Shown here piece by piece: positions 11,740 to 22,189 of a stretch of 64,000 nucleotides of DNA. Source of the DNA: Plectrocnemia conspersa (Eukaryota > Arthropoda > Insecta > Trichoptera > Polycentropodidae); assembly GCA_009617715.1 (NCBI GenBank), contig VTFK01000344.1, positions 1 to 64,000 of the forward strand, read 5' to 3'. Positions within the stretch are counted from its first letter, which is position 1. The number at the start of each line of letters is the position of its first letter. The position numbers and the translations under genes are program-made. The notes under the pieces were generated by a model that was not told the origin of the DNA, did not search any database, and saw nothing but the letters and a program-made list of their open reading frames with translations.

Positions 11740-12115
11740 GTCTCACAATAATTTCTTTGCAGACATAGATAGTCATGTGCATTGTATAGATCATCATGGA
11801 GGTAATATTTTCATATTTTTTTGGATCATCCTATAGCGCGGTTCTTCTGTGGCTCCCATTTTCTTAATATTTTAGGGGCATATGTTCTCTGCCCATCTTA
11901 GTCTTTGTGATTAATAAAAGCTGGGATTTTTTTTCATGCTTAGTCAGTTCCTCTAGCTCGTAAATCATTCTATATAAGTTCCGTCCACGTTTTAGATGGC
12001 TCCAAATATTTTTCCCAGGATCATACATTCGTAAAACTAGCTAGGTGTCTTTTTTGTATCATAATTTAAGTCTTACACCCATAAGTAACGACTGGCCGTA
12101 TCATGATTTAATATA
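11740..12115 (-). pseudogene. LINE ORF2 C-terminal remnant (RTE/CR1-like)
   Basis: Read on the minus strand, successive frames give VVTYGCKT, then RMYDPGKNIWSHLKRGRN, then LYRMIYELEEL, then QRLRWAENI. This matches in order the conserved tail that follows the reverse transcriptase in many non-LTR retrotransposons (YGxExWTL, then RxIxGP, then RxNxELYxLY, then QRLRWxGHxxRM). The order and spacing make chance unlikely, but the pieces lie in different frames and include stops, so the copy is dead. Assignment between RTE-, CR1- and R1-type clades cannot be settled from this tail alone. The core polymerase motifs are not present. Confidence 0.75.
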
Positions 12116-12307
12116 GGTAGACCTAATAAAATATTTTTTTTTGGAAGTTTGCTTAAAACAAAAAATAATGTTTCATTGTTTAAGATCTTACGAATGAAAA
12201 TGCTAAATAATAGAAAAACAACAATTACTTGGTAATAATTTTTATTTATTCTAAATTGAACATAACTTACTTAACTTGTTAAAAAGTTAAGCATAGTTAT
12301 CACTCTA

Positions 12308-12623
12308 CTCTATTTGCTTTAACACAGTCAGTTTGCGAGAAAGAGATGGTATGTTTTGGTTTATGCCCCTACTATTAGCTCTAAAGCACACGATACGGAT
12401 ATACGTTCGATATACTTTTCATTACTCCTGTTTATATTTTGAACAAATTTATAGAAATTAAAATCATTACTATATTTTCTATATTTATCAATCAATCGGA
12501 GTAATGATAAGTTATATTCGTATCGTGTGCTTTAGAGCTGATACCCAAATTTCCATCTCTTCTCAATTATGAATAATGATGAAATGGATAGCTCTCGAAC
12601 TGACTGCGTTAACGCAAATAAAG
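12308..12623. mobile_element. foldback MITE (316 bp) flanked by TA
   Basis: The two halves are inverted copies: CTCTATTTGCTTTAACACAG at the left tip matches CTTTATTTGCGTTAACGCAG read inward from the right tip, followed by TCAGTT on both. Further in, AGCTCTAAAGCACACGATAC (12376-12395) pairs with its complement near 12520-12540, and the arms stay complementary to a CATTACTCC block. The right arm has about 30 extra bases near 12565-12595. TA dinucleotides at 12306-12307 and 12624-12625 fit a Tc1/mariner-type target. There is no coding capacity. A second partial copy lies at 46153-46237. Confidence 0.75.
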
Positions 12624-12639
12624 TATACCTTAAGCTTTC

Positions 12640-14330
12640 TTTAAAAAAAAATAGATTTTAATCGCGTCGAAAAATTCAATACAATTTAATTTATTATTTA
12701 CGTTGCAGCGCAATAAAGATTTTACTGTCAATTCCCCCATTCTATCACTTCATTCATGCCATATGTTCATTCAATGTTGGAATATCCTTTTAATAAGTGC
12801 AGATGTGTCTTCCAGGCAAAAAATATATTTTATAATTTGGACAAGATATGGAAATGAAATGTTTTTTTATTGAAGTAACGGAATAGTTGTACCCATTTTC
12901 CTTCGCAACTTGTATTTTTCAAGTGTTATATTTTCCGACCAAAAACTTTTGCAATCAACAGTTTATCCATATTTATTGTATTATTTTTTTAACGTAAAGC
13001 TTAAATTTTAGACCAAGTTAATTGATTGTTATTGATCCAAGTAAAATATTTGCTTGAAAGGAGTATTAAACCCCAATTCACTCCATGACGATATTCATCA
13101 TATCATGTTTCCAGTAACAAATATTTATTTGATAAATAATAAAATTAATTTTTAAACAATTAGCGTAAGAACAGACGCTACAAAATTTAGAGCTACTCGA
13201 AACTTCATCTGTTAGATTATCTATAGTCTTCTAATCCAGAAAATAAATGACGAACAAATTGTACTGATGCATTGAACTCCATTACTTACCATAATCGTAA
13301 TATCATGTTTTCAGTAACAACTCGTAAAACTTTTAAGGAAACATTACAAACTTATTAAAAGATTTGCTAAAGCACATGAGCAACATACATATAATCTATT
13401 GAATTCTCTTTAGTCTGTTGACCCTTTCTTATTTTAAAAGCCTTAGAATCCCTTAATAATGGAGCAAATGACAATGAAACAATATATACCCTACGCAAAA
13501 AACAATTTTATAAATGCGATTAATTTGCGATCTCGTGATCGTTAAAATGCAATCCCAATTTCGAGGTCGCGATTTTGTCATAAGCTAGTCAAGACAATGA
13601 ACAACTTAAACCTAGAAGATCAATAAAGACCTTCCTTAACACACCATAATTTAAACCTTTACAAACAAAAATCGACGACACATACAACACTATCTATGTA
13701 AACATATATATTTTCTCTATCTCAGCCATCAGTTTTTGTATGATCAATTAATACGTAACTCGTGCAAAATTTTTTGATTATTTAATAAATTTTAAGTGGT
13801 AAAATTTGAAAAAAATAAATGTTTACTAATACGTATTCTGGATTTATACGATACGTTACTCTTTAGTAATCGTCACAACCTGTACATAAATAATAATATG
13901 CTGTATGTATGTAAATAAAACTACACTCCCCTATTCAAAACACATATTTTAGGCACAAACTATGTTTTATTGTGATAAAGGAGACATTAAAGGTCAAAGC
14001 GGGTATAACGCTTCAAGAATTTATATTTATGTTTAATAAAAAGCAGCTATATGTACAGGACGGTCATTTTTTACGTGAAAATATGATACCCCATAAAACT
14101 AAACGGGGAGATGGCGAACGGAATATATTTATTATATTGCGTTTTTACAGTGGCTCGCGCTGTGTTTGGTTTGATTGAAAAACTTTTGGGTCACGTATGC
14201 GTTGACATTTGCCAGATTGTTATTCCTAAACGTTGGTATAACAAATAATGCTATAGATACAGGATGACTGGAAAATATATTTTAAAATATATAACGTAGT
14301 CTAGTGTTGCTTTTGTGTGAACAGCGATAT
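12640..14330. other. A+T-rich spacer, no gene recognised
   Basis: Low-complexity A+T-rich DNA. The phrase ATATCATGTTT.CAGTAACAA occurs twice (near 13100 and 13300), hinting at a small dispersed repeat. No coding stretch is supported. Confidence 0.35.
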
Positions 14331-14339
14331 TATTAAACC

Positions 14340-15060
14340 CCTCCAGAGCGCGGGTTAATTATAAAGCTGGAGGGATTAAATTTCTAAGAAAATTTACTGA
14401 CGTGACACCATCCCTCGGGACGAGATAAACTACATATATAATATATTATATTACAAAAAATAGCAGTTTCAATATGTAATAATTTATATTTACATGAAAA
14501 TATACTACGTTTACGTTCTCATACACGTTTATATTTTACAAGGCAAATCGTCTCATAAATCTTTATCGCGTCAGAAATACGTTATTTTTTTCAACACAAG
14601 GGGACATCGTAATTTTACAGCCGATTTATCAGCAAGACCACGTCACATATTTCCAGACATGGATGATTTTAGTGCGTGACATGACCTGAGAGAGCCCGAT
14701 ATATTTATTTACTGCTTTGCATCCAAGTCGACGGGCATTATGGAAAGTGCGTGTTTTTCCAATATCTTCTTTTATGGCGCAAACCTATCCCCTTTTGTCG
14801 TCGCGATTTTCCCTCATATTCCCTCGCAGACCCCCGAAAAGTTATTGCCATGTAAAACAGCCGGCGTGTTTCGATTTTGCATCCTTTCTTATCTCGCACT
14901 TCTCACGCATGATGGGAATATTATGAGATCGCGACAGATGCCGCACTTCTTTCGGAACTTCTTTGTTTTTCTCTAGGACTGAAGGATGGGGTTGTATATT
15001 AATAAATACAAGGCGAAACATAATTTGCATGCGTTCAATACAGAAAGCCATGTCACGTGA
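14340..15060. other. GC-richer non-coding islets
   Basis: An islet at 14340-14430 and a longer one at 14500-15060 contain several short overlapping open frames on both strands, a pattern typical of raised G+C rather than of a gene. No domain motif or splice structure is recognised. Candidate conserved non-coding DNA. Confidence 0.35.
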
Positions 15061-16180
15061 GATATTTTAACAAATTTGCTCTTCGGAATTATAATACTTC
15101 GAGATAGTTTTATACTTATGTTAGATTATACAGTACAACAATGATTTTGTCTCAAATATGAGATTACTTAATATATTTATCAAATCACTTGTTGAGTTGT
15201 TATGTTACAAGTTATTCCTAGTAAAGTTTCATATTTAGTTATTATCCATTTTAATTTTAGGGAAATTATTTTTAAATATTTTGGCGATATAAAAATACTT
15301 TTTTTATAATAAAGTATGATGCATAGTATATATTGTAATCAACAAAATTTAAGCTTTATAATATAATTATTAAAAAATGTTACTATTAGTTTATTTTTGT
15401 TAATTTACTGATTTTGTTAATTATAATGATTCGAGGTTTTTCGTTCAACTATTCGGTAATTTTGGCTTCTAAGTTTAATTATAAATTCATTGCTACATAA
15501 TAAAATAATTGCTATCTCTACGAGCTAGCTAGTTAAGTTAATATTAGCAGGATCCTTACGGACAGTGTGGTATTAAAACTACCTTTATTTATAATATATT
15601 TTTTAATTGGCTTTTCAACTCAACCTTCGCATCATTTTTTAGTTTCGAAATCCGTTTTTTATAATATAATATTTGTTGACTTAACTACGAACATGTAACC
15701 TTTGCTTAAAGGCTTTTTTTGAGTTTTGATGCCAAAAGGTGTGACTTTCCAGTAAAAATAGACACTGGAAAAGTTGGTAACATTTGAATTATTTAGGCAT
15801 GTATAAAAAACTACTTATATATGCTAATGTAGCTATTGTAGCTATCGTGGTGAAGTTAAAAAGCTGGCCTAGAAAATCAGGGAGTTTTTGTTGGAGTGTC
15901 GGCGAAATGTTGTCGGCTGTGATTTTGTGCTGGAGTTGAGTCTCGGGAGCTTTTTCCTTCGTCTTCTCGCCTGACTTTTTATGACCAAGTGTCTTATCTT
16001 TTATAATGCTGATTCTAGACAGCTTTGGTGAATCGCAGATGATGATGTTCGTGGGTCAATTGCATTGCTTTTTTGAACACGCCTGAAATGTGTTCACGCC
16101 TTAAAAGTAAAACTGCCATGTGGTCACTTTCTGTCATTAATAATACAAAGGCGTAAAATAACAGTAGTCTTTTTGTAAAG
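15060..16180. other. spacer with GC-richer stretch 15840-16150
   Basis: A+T-rich DNA, then about 300 bp of mixed composition whose frames are all broken. No homology is recognised. A short inverted repeat (CTTTCCAGT at 15745-15753 with ACTGGAAAA at 15764-15772) is the only structure noted. Confidence 0.3.
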
Positions 16181-16189
16181 GGTAGAACG

Positions 16190-16660
16190 CATTATCTATC
16201 GCGCATCCTTTTCACACAAAAGATGGATGATTACAAGTGATTAACGGGACGAATGTGATAATCGGTGGTCTTCAAAATATTACCAATTAATAACGCAATT
16301 GTTTCGTTCGTTTTCTTTCTTTATTGCCTTACTTCCAACACTAGTTGGAATTTGTTTTCATTTGTTAAAAACGATCGTTGGAATGATCTATAATTTAATT
16401 ATGCAAATGTTTGGAATTCCCACAACTATATTTAATAATTTTGCCTCACAAAGCCATAATTAATGTATTTTCTGAATTAATTCAGATTGTCTCCCTGCTA
16501 CTGATATTGTATATAATACATTTATGATGTAGTCAACAAATTATATCTCTGACATATATTTAACTGAGTTCGCCGGATTAATTATCGCATTTCAGTATTA
16601 CTTAATGACAATACTGTGCGAGAGATAATGTACTAAACGCATTATCTCTCGTGCTGTGCG
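16190..16660. repeat. repeated CATTATCT-TCG motif forming inverted and direct copies
   Basis: CATTATCTATCGCGC occurs at 16190-16204. Its inverted counterpart ends at 16630, and a direct copy, CATTATCTCTCGTGC, starts at 16640. The last two form a perfect 12-bp stem (16619-16630 with 16640-16651) around a 9-base loop. The outer inverted pair could be the ends of a ~440-bp element; no target duplication was found. Confidence 0.45.
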
Positions 16661-17850
16661 CTGGACACATTTTTAGAGCTTGAATCCAGTATGTAAATCG
16701 ATGTAATGCGCAAATGTGTTTATTTATAGATCAGAATTCGGATATCGTCATAAATGGTATTATGCGAATAATTAGTTAACCGAAACTAGTCGTCAAACTT
16801 GTCAAATTGGGCCCACGGGTCTCTCGAATTATATGTTTAATATCCAAGATAAAATAATTTTTATATCATGTTAAGCTTAAATATTGTTATTATATATGAC
16901 AAGACACATTTGAATAAAGTTATATTTTCTAGTAAACACCTATTTTTTTATGAAATAAAAAACATGATAGGACTAAATAACTGTCGCCTATTTAGCTCGA
17001 ATTCAGATTACATCTTTATAGTGTCGTTTAGGACAATTAGGCGAATTTGTCCGCAATAAAGATACCATTCATTTTTAGAATTGGCACACTGCTTTGGTGA
17101 TAACGTTTTATGAGGTTGTGTCTTTTTGTTACATACATGTTTGCCCACAACCTCAGATGATTGATTAACATGTGACGGTGATTAGACTTGTCAAATTTCA
17201 ATATTATTTTGTTAACGTCAACGTAACAACTGGTCCATCGGATGCCATTAATATTATTATACGCTCTCAGATTAAGGTGCTTATAAATTTTACAAAAGCT
17301 TGTTTGACCGGATTAGCCAGTCCGTTGTGCACATGAGCCATATAAGTTGATATGTATGCAAATGACTCATACTGAGAGCATTCAAAAACGAACATATTAT
17401 CAGATGACAATATAAGCATGTGTACGTATGAACCTACATTAATGGTAGGGGGTAATAATATATAATAACCGATTGGTGTCATTGTCCGTTTATAATTTAT
17501 TTTTTTAAAGCAAAAATTGAATAACATAATTAGAATAATAAGAAGATAATAAAATTTGAATGCATAATTCGTTCCGGAAACGTGCTCGTATTTCAAAACT
17601 GCAAATTTCCTAAAAGTTGATTTATATAAAAATTAAAAATACAAAATACAAGTACATTTTTTATTATTAAATCACTGCTGTTTATCATTGATAGCTCAAA
17701 AAAATTTTTTCGCGGAAATTTAACTAGATGATTACACCTGATTTTGTCTCTTTTTAAAGTTTTGGCAAAAATGTGACACTGCACTGTCATTAAATAGTCA
17801 TGACTCGCACTGCTTCAGCTTCACTCGGGTGGTGCTTTTCTCTCGAAATT

Positions 17851-18037
17851 TTAATTGTTTTTTTTACGTTTTGAGGAGTTTCTCAACCTCTTTCTCATCC
17901 TTCTGATATGATATAATCTCTGTTCTTCAGTGGTTAACTCTTGCCCATGTTCCTCCAACAACTTTTGAATATCGTACTCATTCGAAAATTGGCGGCTCCC
18001 GATCAAACCCGTTAACGCAATTAGCCTACAGTTTTCT
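17851..18037 (-). pseudogene. pogo/Tigger-like transposase C-terminal scrap
   Basis: The minus strand has a 61-codon open stretch ending at a stop (17851-17853). It reads GLIGSRQFSNEYDIQKLLEE, then HGQELTTEEQ, then a basic tail (RRMRKRLRNSSKRKK). The pattern (E/D)-D-I-x-(E/K)-L-L-E-E-H-x-x-E-L-T-T-E-E is typical of the region after the DDE core of Tigger/jerky-type transposases of the pogo group. No upstream catalytic domain is present on either side, so this is an isolated fragment. Unlike the Tigger copy at 34.7-36.5 kb it keeps the ELTTEE block, and the two copies are not close relatives. Confidence 0.6.
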
Positions 18038-18039
18038 TA

Positions 18040-19200
18040 AAACAAAATTAATGGTTCTCTTAATAACCTAAATTCATGCTTTATCGATGATCTTGAGGTA
18101 GTTCACAATGTGAAAAACACTTGTAAACCAAGTTACTTGCAATTCGAGGTCATGTTTGTATTATATTATATTATATAGTTAATTTGTTAAAAAAACATGT
18201 ATATAAATAATATTTTATAGATTTTTTCAAACGATCTTATGAAATTCATGTATATTTGTAATAGCGCTTCTTTTTAAGAATTAGTTATCGAGAACCATAA
18301 AGCAAAAGGATGTATGTGTATGTATTTATAAATTTAACTGCAAATAATTTGCGGAATTTAGGGCTAAAACTCTTTTTTATTAGTTAATATTTTAAAGTCG
18401 AACTTAAAATGCTCTTTTTAAATGGTTGTTATGGTAAGACTAGTTAACTTTAAACTAATTATTGCATACCAATAAAATATAAAAATGAACATAAAAAGGT
18501 TGGGAGCCATTGACCTCTTTAAACAGTTTGAGACCATTTTAGAGCCAAATATTACGTGCGAAACTTCGGTAGATTTAAAAGTTAAGGATTGATGAATGTG
18601 TGTAGGACGTCCAAATTATGGTGACGAGATGTAAATAGTTTAAAAGGGACTCTAAATGTGCTTATTACCTGGGGACACAAAAGAGATGAAAAGAAGGATA
18701 TCGATTTTTATAAAGATATTTTAATTTTTATGATATTAGTGACATGTTTAGCTTAATGGTTTAATACATGTTTTACAGTGTAATTGTTTCTAACTGTATT
18801 CTTTCAAGTGCATAAATTATAATATTAAATTGTTTTGTAATATAAAGACATATTTTTTTAAATCAGGATGATATAGTGTCTGGTATCTGTAATAACGCAG
18901 CTGTTAAAAAAAATCGCAACATTGACTCTATTTTTCTTAAACTCATGGACTTCGTTAAAGAGGTTTGAAAGTTTGAAAATAATTTTAAATCTCCAGATGT
19001 GAAAAAATAATAGAAAAAATAATTACAGATACTTTTAGAAGTTATACGAATATATTTATAGTTAGAAATTGTGTATTACAAACATGTAAATGCGAATAAT
19101 AATGTTAGTTAAAAATGATTTATTTGTATATCGATTATATTTGGAATGACGGATTCGTCAAAAACGCTAAAATTATGATGGCAGCTGTTAAAATTATTAT
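18040..19200. other. A+T-rich spacer
   Basis: No gene, islet or repeat structure was recognised here. Confidence 0.35.
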
Positions 19201-19205
19201 GTGTG

Positions 19206-19396
19206 CAGCGACAGGCAAATTTATGGTGTAACTCTGTGGAAAGCCCCCATACATTTTTGCAACTTCGCGACTCCCACGCGGAGCGGTTTTTTATAATCTG
19301 ATTAATAATATAATTTTTAGATTAATAAAGTAAATATAAGACCAGTTAGTGTAATTGATAAATTCGGCAACACTTTTATTGCCATTTAAATATTTC
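19206..19396 (-). repeat. interspersed repeat A, copy 1
   Basis: Shares with 21242-21431 the landmarks GACAGGCAAATTT, AACTCTGTG, AAAGCCCCCATACATTTT, CCCACGCGG and CGGTTTTTT, plus the A+T-rich tail beyond them. On the minus strand the aligned copies keep a parallel open stretch (GNKSVAEFINYTN here, GNKSIDDFLNHSN in copy 2) with mostly conservative changes, hinting at a coding ancestor. The family is not recognised. Confidence 0.7.
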
Positions 19397-20309
19397 TGTA
19401 TTCGTTGAAGTTTAATTTTTAACAAAAAATACTCTTATTTGAGAAAATTTTAATTGCGACTGCAATCAATAAAACTCATTAGTACACTAAGTAGATTAGA
19501 GTAGATTAAAGTAACAGGTGTGATTTTAATAACTTACAAAATATATTTTAATATTTCATCATTAATCATTTTGTTTATAACTGGGATTAACCAGTGTGAT
19601 CGTTTTTAATCGTCTAGGCAATTTTCAGCGTAAAAATTCGCATAAAAATTCAACAGCGCTCACGTACCGACTGTAATTCTTCGTAAAGCTTTTGGTTTTT
19701 TGATATTGCGCTTTAGCAGTTAATACTTTACTATAACCTAAAAGCCGTATACATATGTATATAATTTGAATGATGAAAAATAAACACAATTTTATACTAA
19801 AGTAAATATCGCGGACTGAATAAAATATTTATCGCTTGCTGGCTAGCAAATATTCACAAATTGTTCTGCTCTCATAATTATACATACATCTGCTGTCGAC
19901 GGTGTAAGTCAAAGAGCGTAATCCGTAGAGTGTGTAGTTCGAGCATCCACTCGGTAGTCTTAAAAATATATTTTCGAATCCGAAGCAGTGCAATTTGTAG
20001 AAACAGCGGGAAAAACATAAAATGTTGTCGCAAATTCCATGCACTACACATATGTATGTCATACATACCAGTATAATATTATATTTTATATCGTTTTAAT
20101 GATATTACCTTACTATAGTACGGATAAGGATATTAAATATTTTATTAATTTTCTGCTTACTGCTTTGAATAACAAATATAAATATACATACATTCATTCG
20201 CCAGTGTCTTCGAAACTTAGTGTCTAAAATATAATTTTGGATTAATATAATTATTATCGATTGCACATATACATATGTAAATGCAAATTTTTTTTATATG
20301 TCAGTACTT

Positions 20310-20620
20310 ATTTTTCTATACTACGCTGCCGTTTTTGAGATTGTCTGAACGGTCGTCAACCTTTTAATATCGTGCGGCCAGAGCAGCATCGTTCGAAAAT
20401 GAATGACGTATCGAATGCAAGAGGGTAATGGTGTCTGATGGAACAGAGCCGAAGCAAAGTCGAAACGGAGAATTGACAGGAATTTATTGGTGTTCCGCGG
20501 GCGCGCGTGTATGCTTCTGATGGATGAAGGATTCCGAGATTTATGGGTATAGCATCGAGCCCACTCCGCGCAGTATTCCTTTGTGTCCAAACTTATTCAC
20601 CCTGTTTCGAGAGGACCAAA
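20310..20620. other. GC-richer non-coding islet
   Basis: Mixed-composition block with a GC-rich core (GGGCGCGCGTGT near 20500). The minus strand has an 89-codon frame without any recognisable domain. More likely conserved non-coding DNA than a gene. Confidence 0.35.
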
Positions 20621-20939
20621 CCTGAGTTTTACGGATATATTTTATGCCCTTTATGTAACATAAATACATCTAATCATAAAATTTGATCAATTTTTTTATT
20701 GCATATAATCATATGGAATATGAAAGGAAACTATGATAAAAAATACCTTGAAAATATGAACACGATTCAATAATATTAAGAGACGTTATATATGAATAAA
20801 GCATGGGTGAAGCATGAATGAGATCCCGGGTGGCTCTCGATTAACGAAACCACTGTGTTTGCTTCTAGATAGCTACAAAATAATCAAGAATAAAAACTCT
20901 TTGTTGAGCAAAATTATATTGATATATTATATATTGTTT

Positions 20940-21075
20940 TGACGATTGCTAGTGAGTCGGTGAATAATACCTGAAAGACCTGCGTTTAAAATCTATAGTT
21001 ATTAATACTCAGAGAACTGGATGATCCAGACGAGAGAAATTTATATGATAATGATTTATTTTAATTGACGCGAGT
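20940..21075 (+). repeat. tRNA-like SINE head (possible)
   Basis: TAGTGAGTCGG resembles a pol III A box, and about 35 bases downstream AAAGACCTGCGTTTAAAATC resembles the B-box region of the SINE at 63.9 kb. GGATGATCC further on may align with that SINE's GGAGGATCAG. Divergent; moderate to low support. Confidence 0.35.
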
Positions 21076-21241
21076 AATCGAGGGACTAGAATGGATTGAT
21101 CTACTTTGATTGATTACAAAGCGTCTGATAATTAATACCCGATACGTAAAAAAAAGAATAAAAGTTGTTAATTTTTCATATTTTGAACAAAATAAAGATA
21201 AAAGAAACCTCTTTGGATTAAAAGAAAAACAAGATTTGTGT

Positions 21242-21535
21242 TCACCGACAGGCAAATTTTATGGCGTAACTCTGTGAAAAGCCCCCATACATTTTGGCAA
21301 CTTGCCGATTCCCACGCGGGGCGGTTTTTTCTTATCTGATTAATAATGTAATTCTTAGATGAATAAAACAAATATAAGGTCGATTAGAGTGATTGAGAAA
21401 ATCGTCGATACTTTTATTGCCCCTGAAATAGTTCAGAACTAAAAACATTAAACGTTGTTTTTTTCGTAGTTTAAATTTAAAATTGTTTTTATCGTAGTCT
21501 CCTATACCCGAGATTAGTGGGTTAGTGTGGTTACG
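21242..21535 (-). repeat. interspersed repeat A, copy 2 (longest)
   Basis: The longest copy. Its right part (21472-21535: TTTTTATCGTAGTC, ATTAGTGGGTTAGTGTGG) is shared with the copy at 39017-39085, and its left part with copies 1 and 3. The minus strand starts NHTNPLISGIGDYDKNNF and continues with the GNKS segment through one stop. No terminal inverted repeat or target duplication was identified. Confidence 0.7.
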
Positions 21536-21539
21536 TAAA

Positions 21540-21715
21540 AAAAAAAAATTGTTTTAGCTTTTATTGCAATGGCTTTTTTGACACAGTTTTTTCCCTTGTA
21601 TTTTATGTTTCTTGGATTCGCAATTTCGAAGTATCGTGCATACTCTGACCTATGCTTCGGTTCATCTCGTGCTCTCACATATTCCTCGGATTTCACCAAT
21701 CTGTCTGTTTAATCT
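21540..21715 (-). other. coding-like minus-strand stretch, unassigned
   Basis: The minus strand is open from about 21715 down to 21514. It encodes a charged peptide (VKSEEYVRARDEPKHRSEYA, then RYFEIANPRNIKYKGKNC) and runs into the start of repeat A. The residue balance is more protein-like than that of chance frames here, but no family is recognised. It may be part of the same decayed element as repeat A, although the sequence beyond the 39-kb copy does not match it. Confidence 0.25.
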
Positions 21716-21841
21716 GCGCTGTAACGAGTTGGTGCATCGTATTTTATGAGGTTTTGAGTTTCAAACTGCGCTATTGAAGCGTGTTTCTCCGTCTTTCAAA
21801 TGTGGTTACATACACACGTATTTGTTGTATGTGGGCTAAGT

Positions 21842-22188
21842 GACGCAAAACTAATCCGAGGAGAATTCGTACCAAGGGACAAATTGCGTCACGTCAATTT
21901 CGCTTGTCGCATCTGAGCAAAACTGATTATGACGTAGCAATCTATCACAAGGGATCGTTGAACTTTAAGCTTTCCAAATATGACGACGACGTTCTAAATG
22001 TCTTGTAGCGTTTGATAAATACTGACTTGCACGAACGTGTCGTTGATTGAATCGACATTTTGAAGCAAGAGTTTCTAAGTAGAAAAAATGGCAAACAGCA
22101 AAAAGGCAGCGAAGTGTTTATTAGTAAAAAAATAACAGACACAGGTTGGCCAAAAATCAATGCATTTTTAAATTACCGCATGTTATAA
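21842..22188 (+). pseudogene. decayed protein-coding stretch, family unknown
   Basis: Two consecutive frames give a protein-like sequence. 21842-21908 reads LIRGEFVPRDKLRHVNFAC. After a one-base shift, 21910-22188 reads HLSKTDYDVAIYHKGSLNFK, then LSKYDDDVLN, then RLINTDLHERVV, then IDILKQEFLSRKNGKQQKG, ending NAFLNYRML-stop. Two in-frame stops (22006-22008 and 22048-22050) interrupt it. Residue composition (balanced charged and hydrophobic residues, few homopolymers) is unlike the chance frames of this window. I do not recognise the family: it could be an old transposon protein, a processed pseudogene or a viral insertion. It lies 300 bp from repeat A copy 2, in a repeat-rich stretch. Confidence 0.5.
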
Positions 22189-22189
22189 A

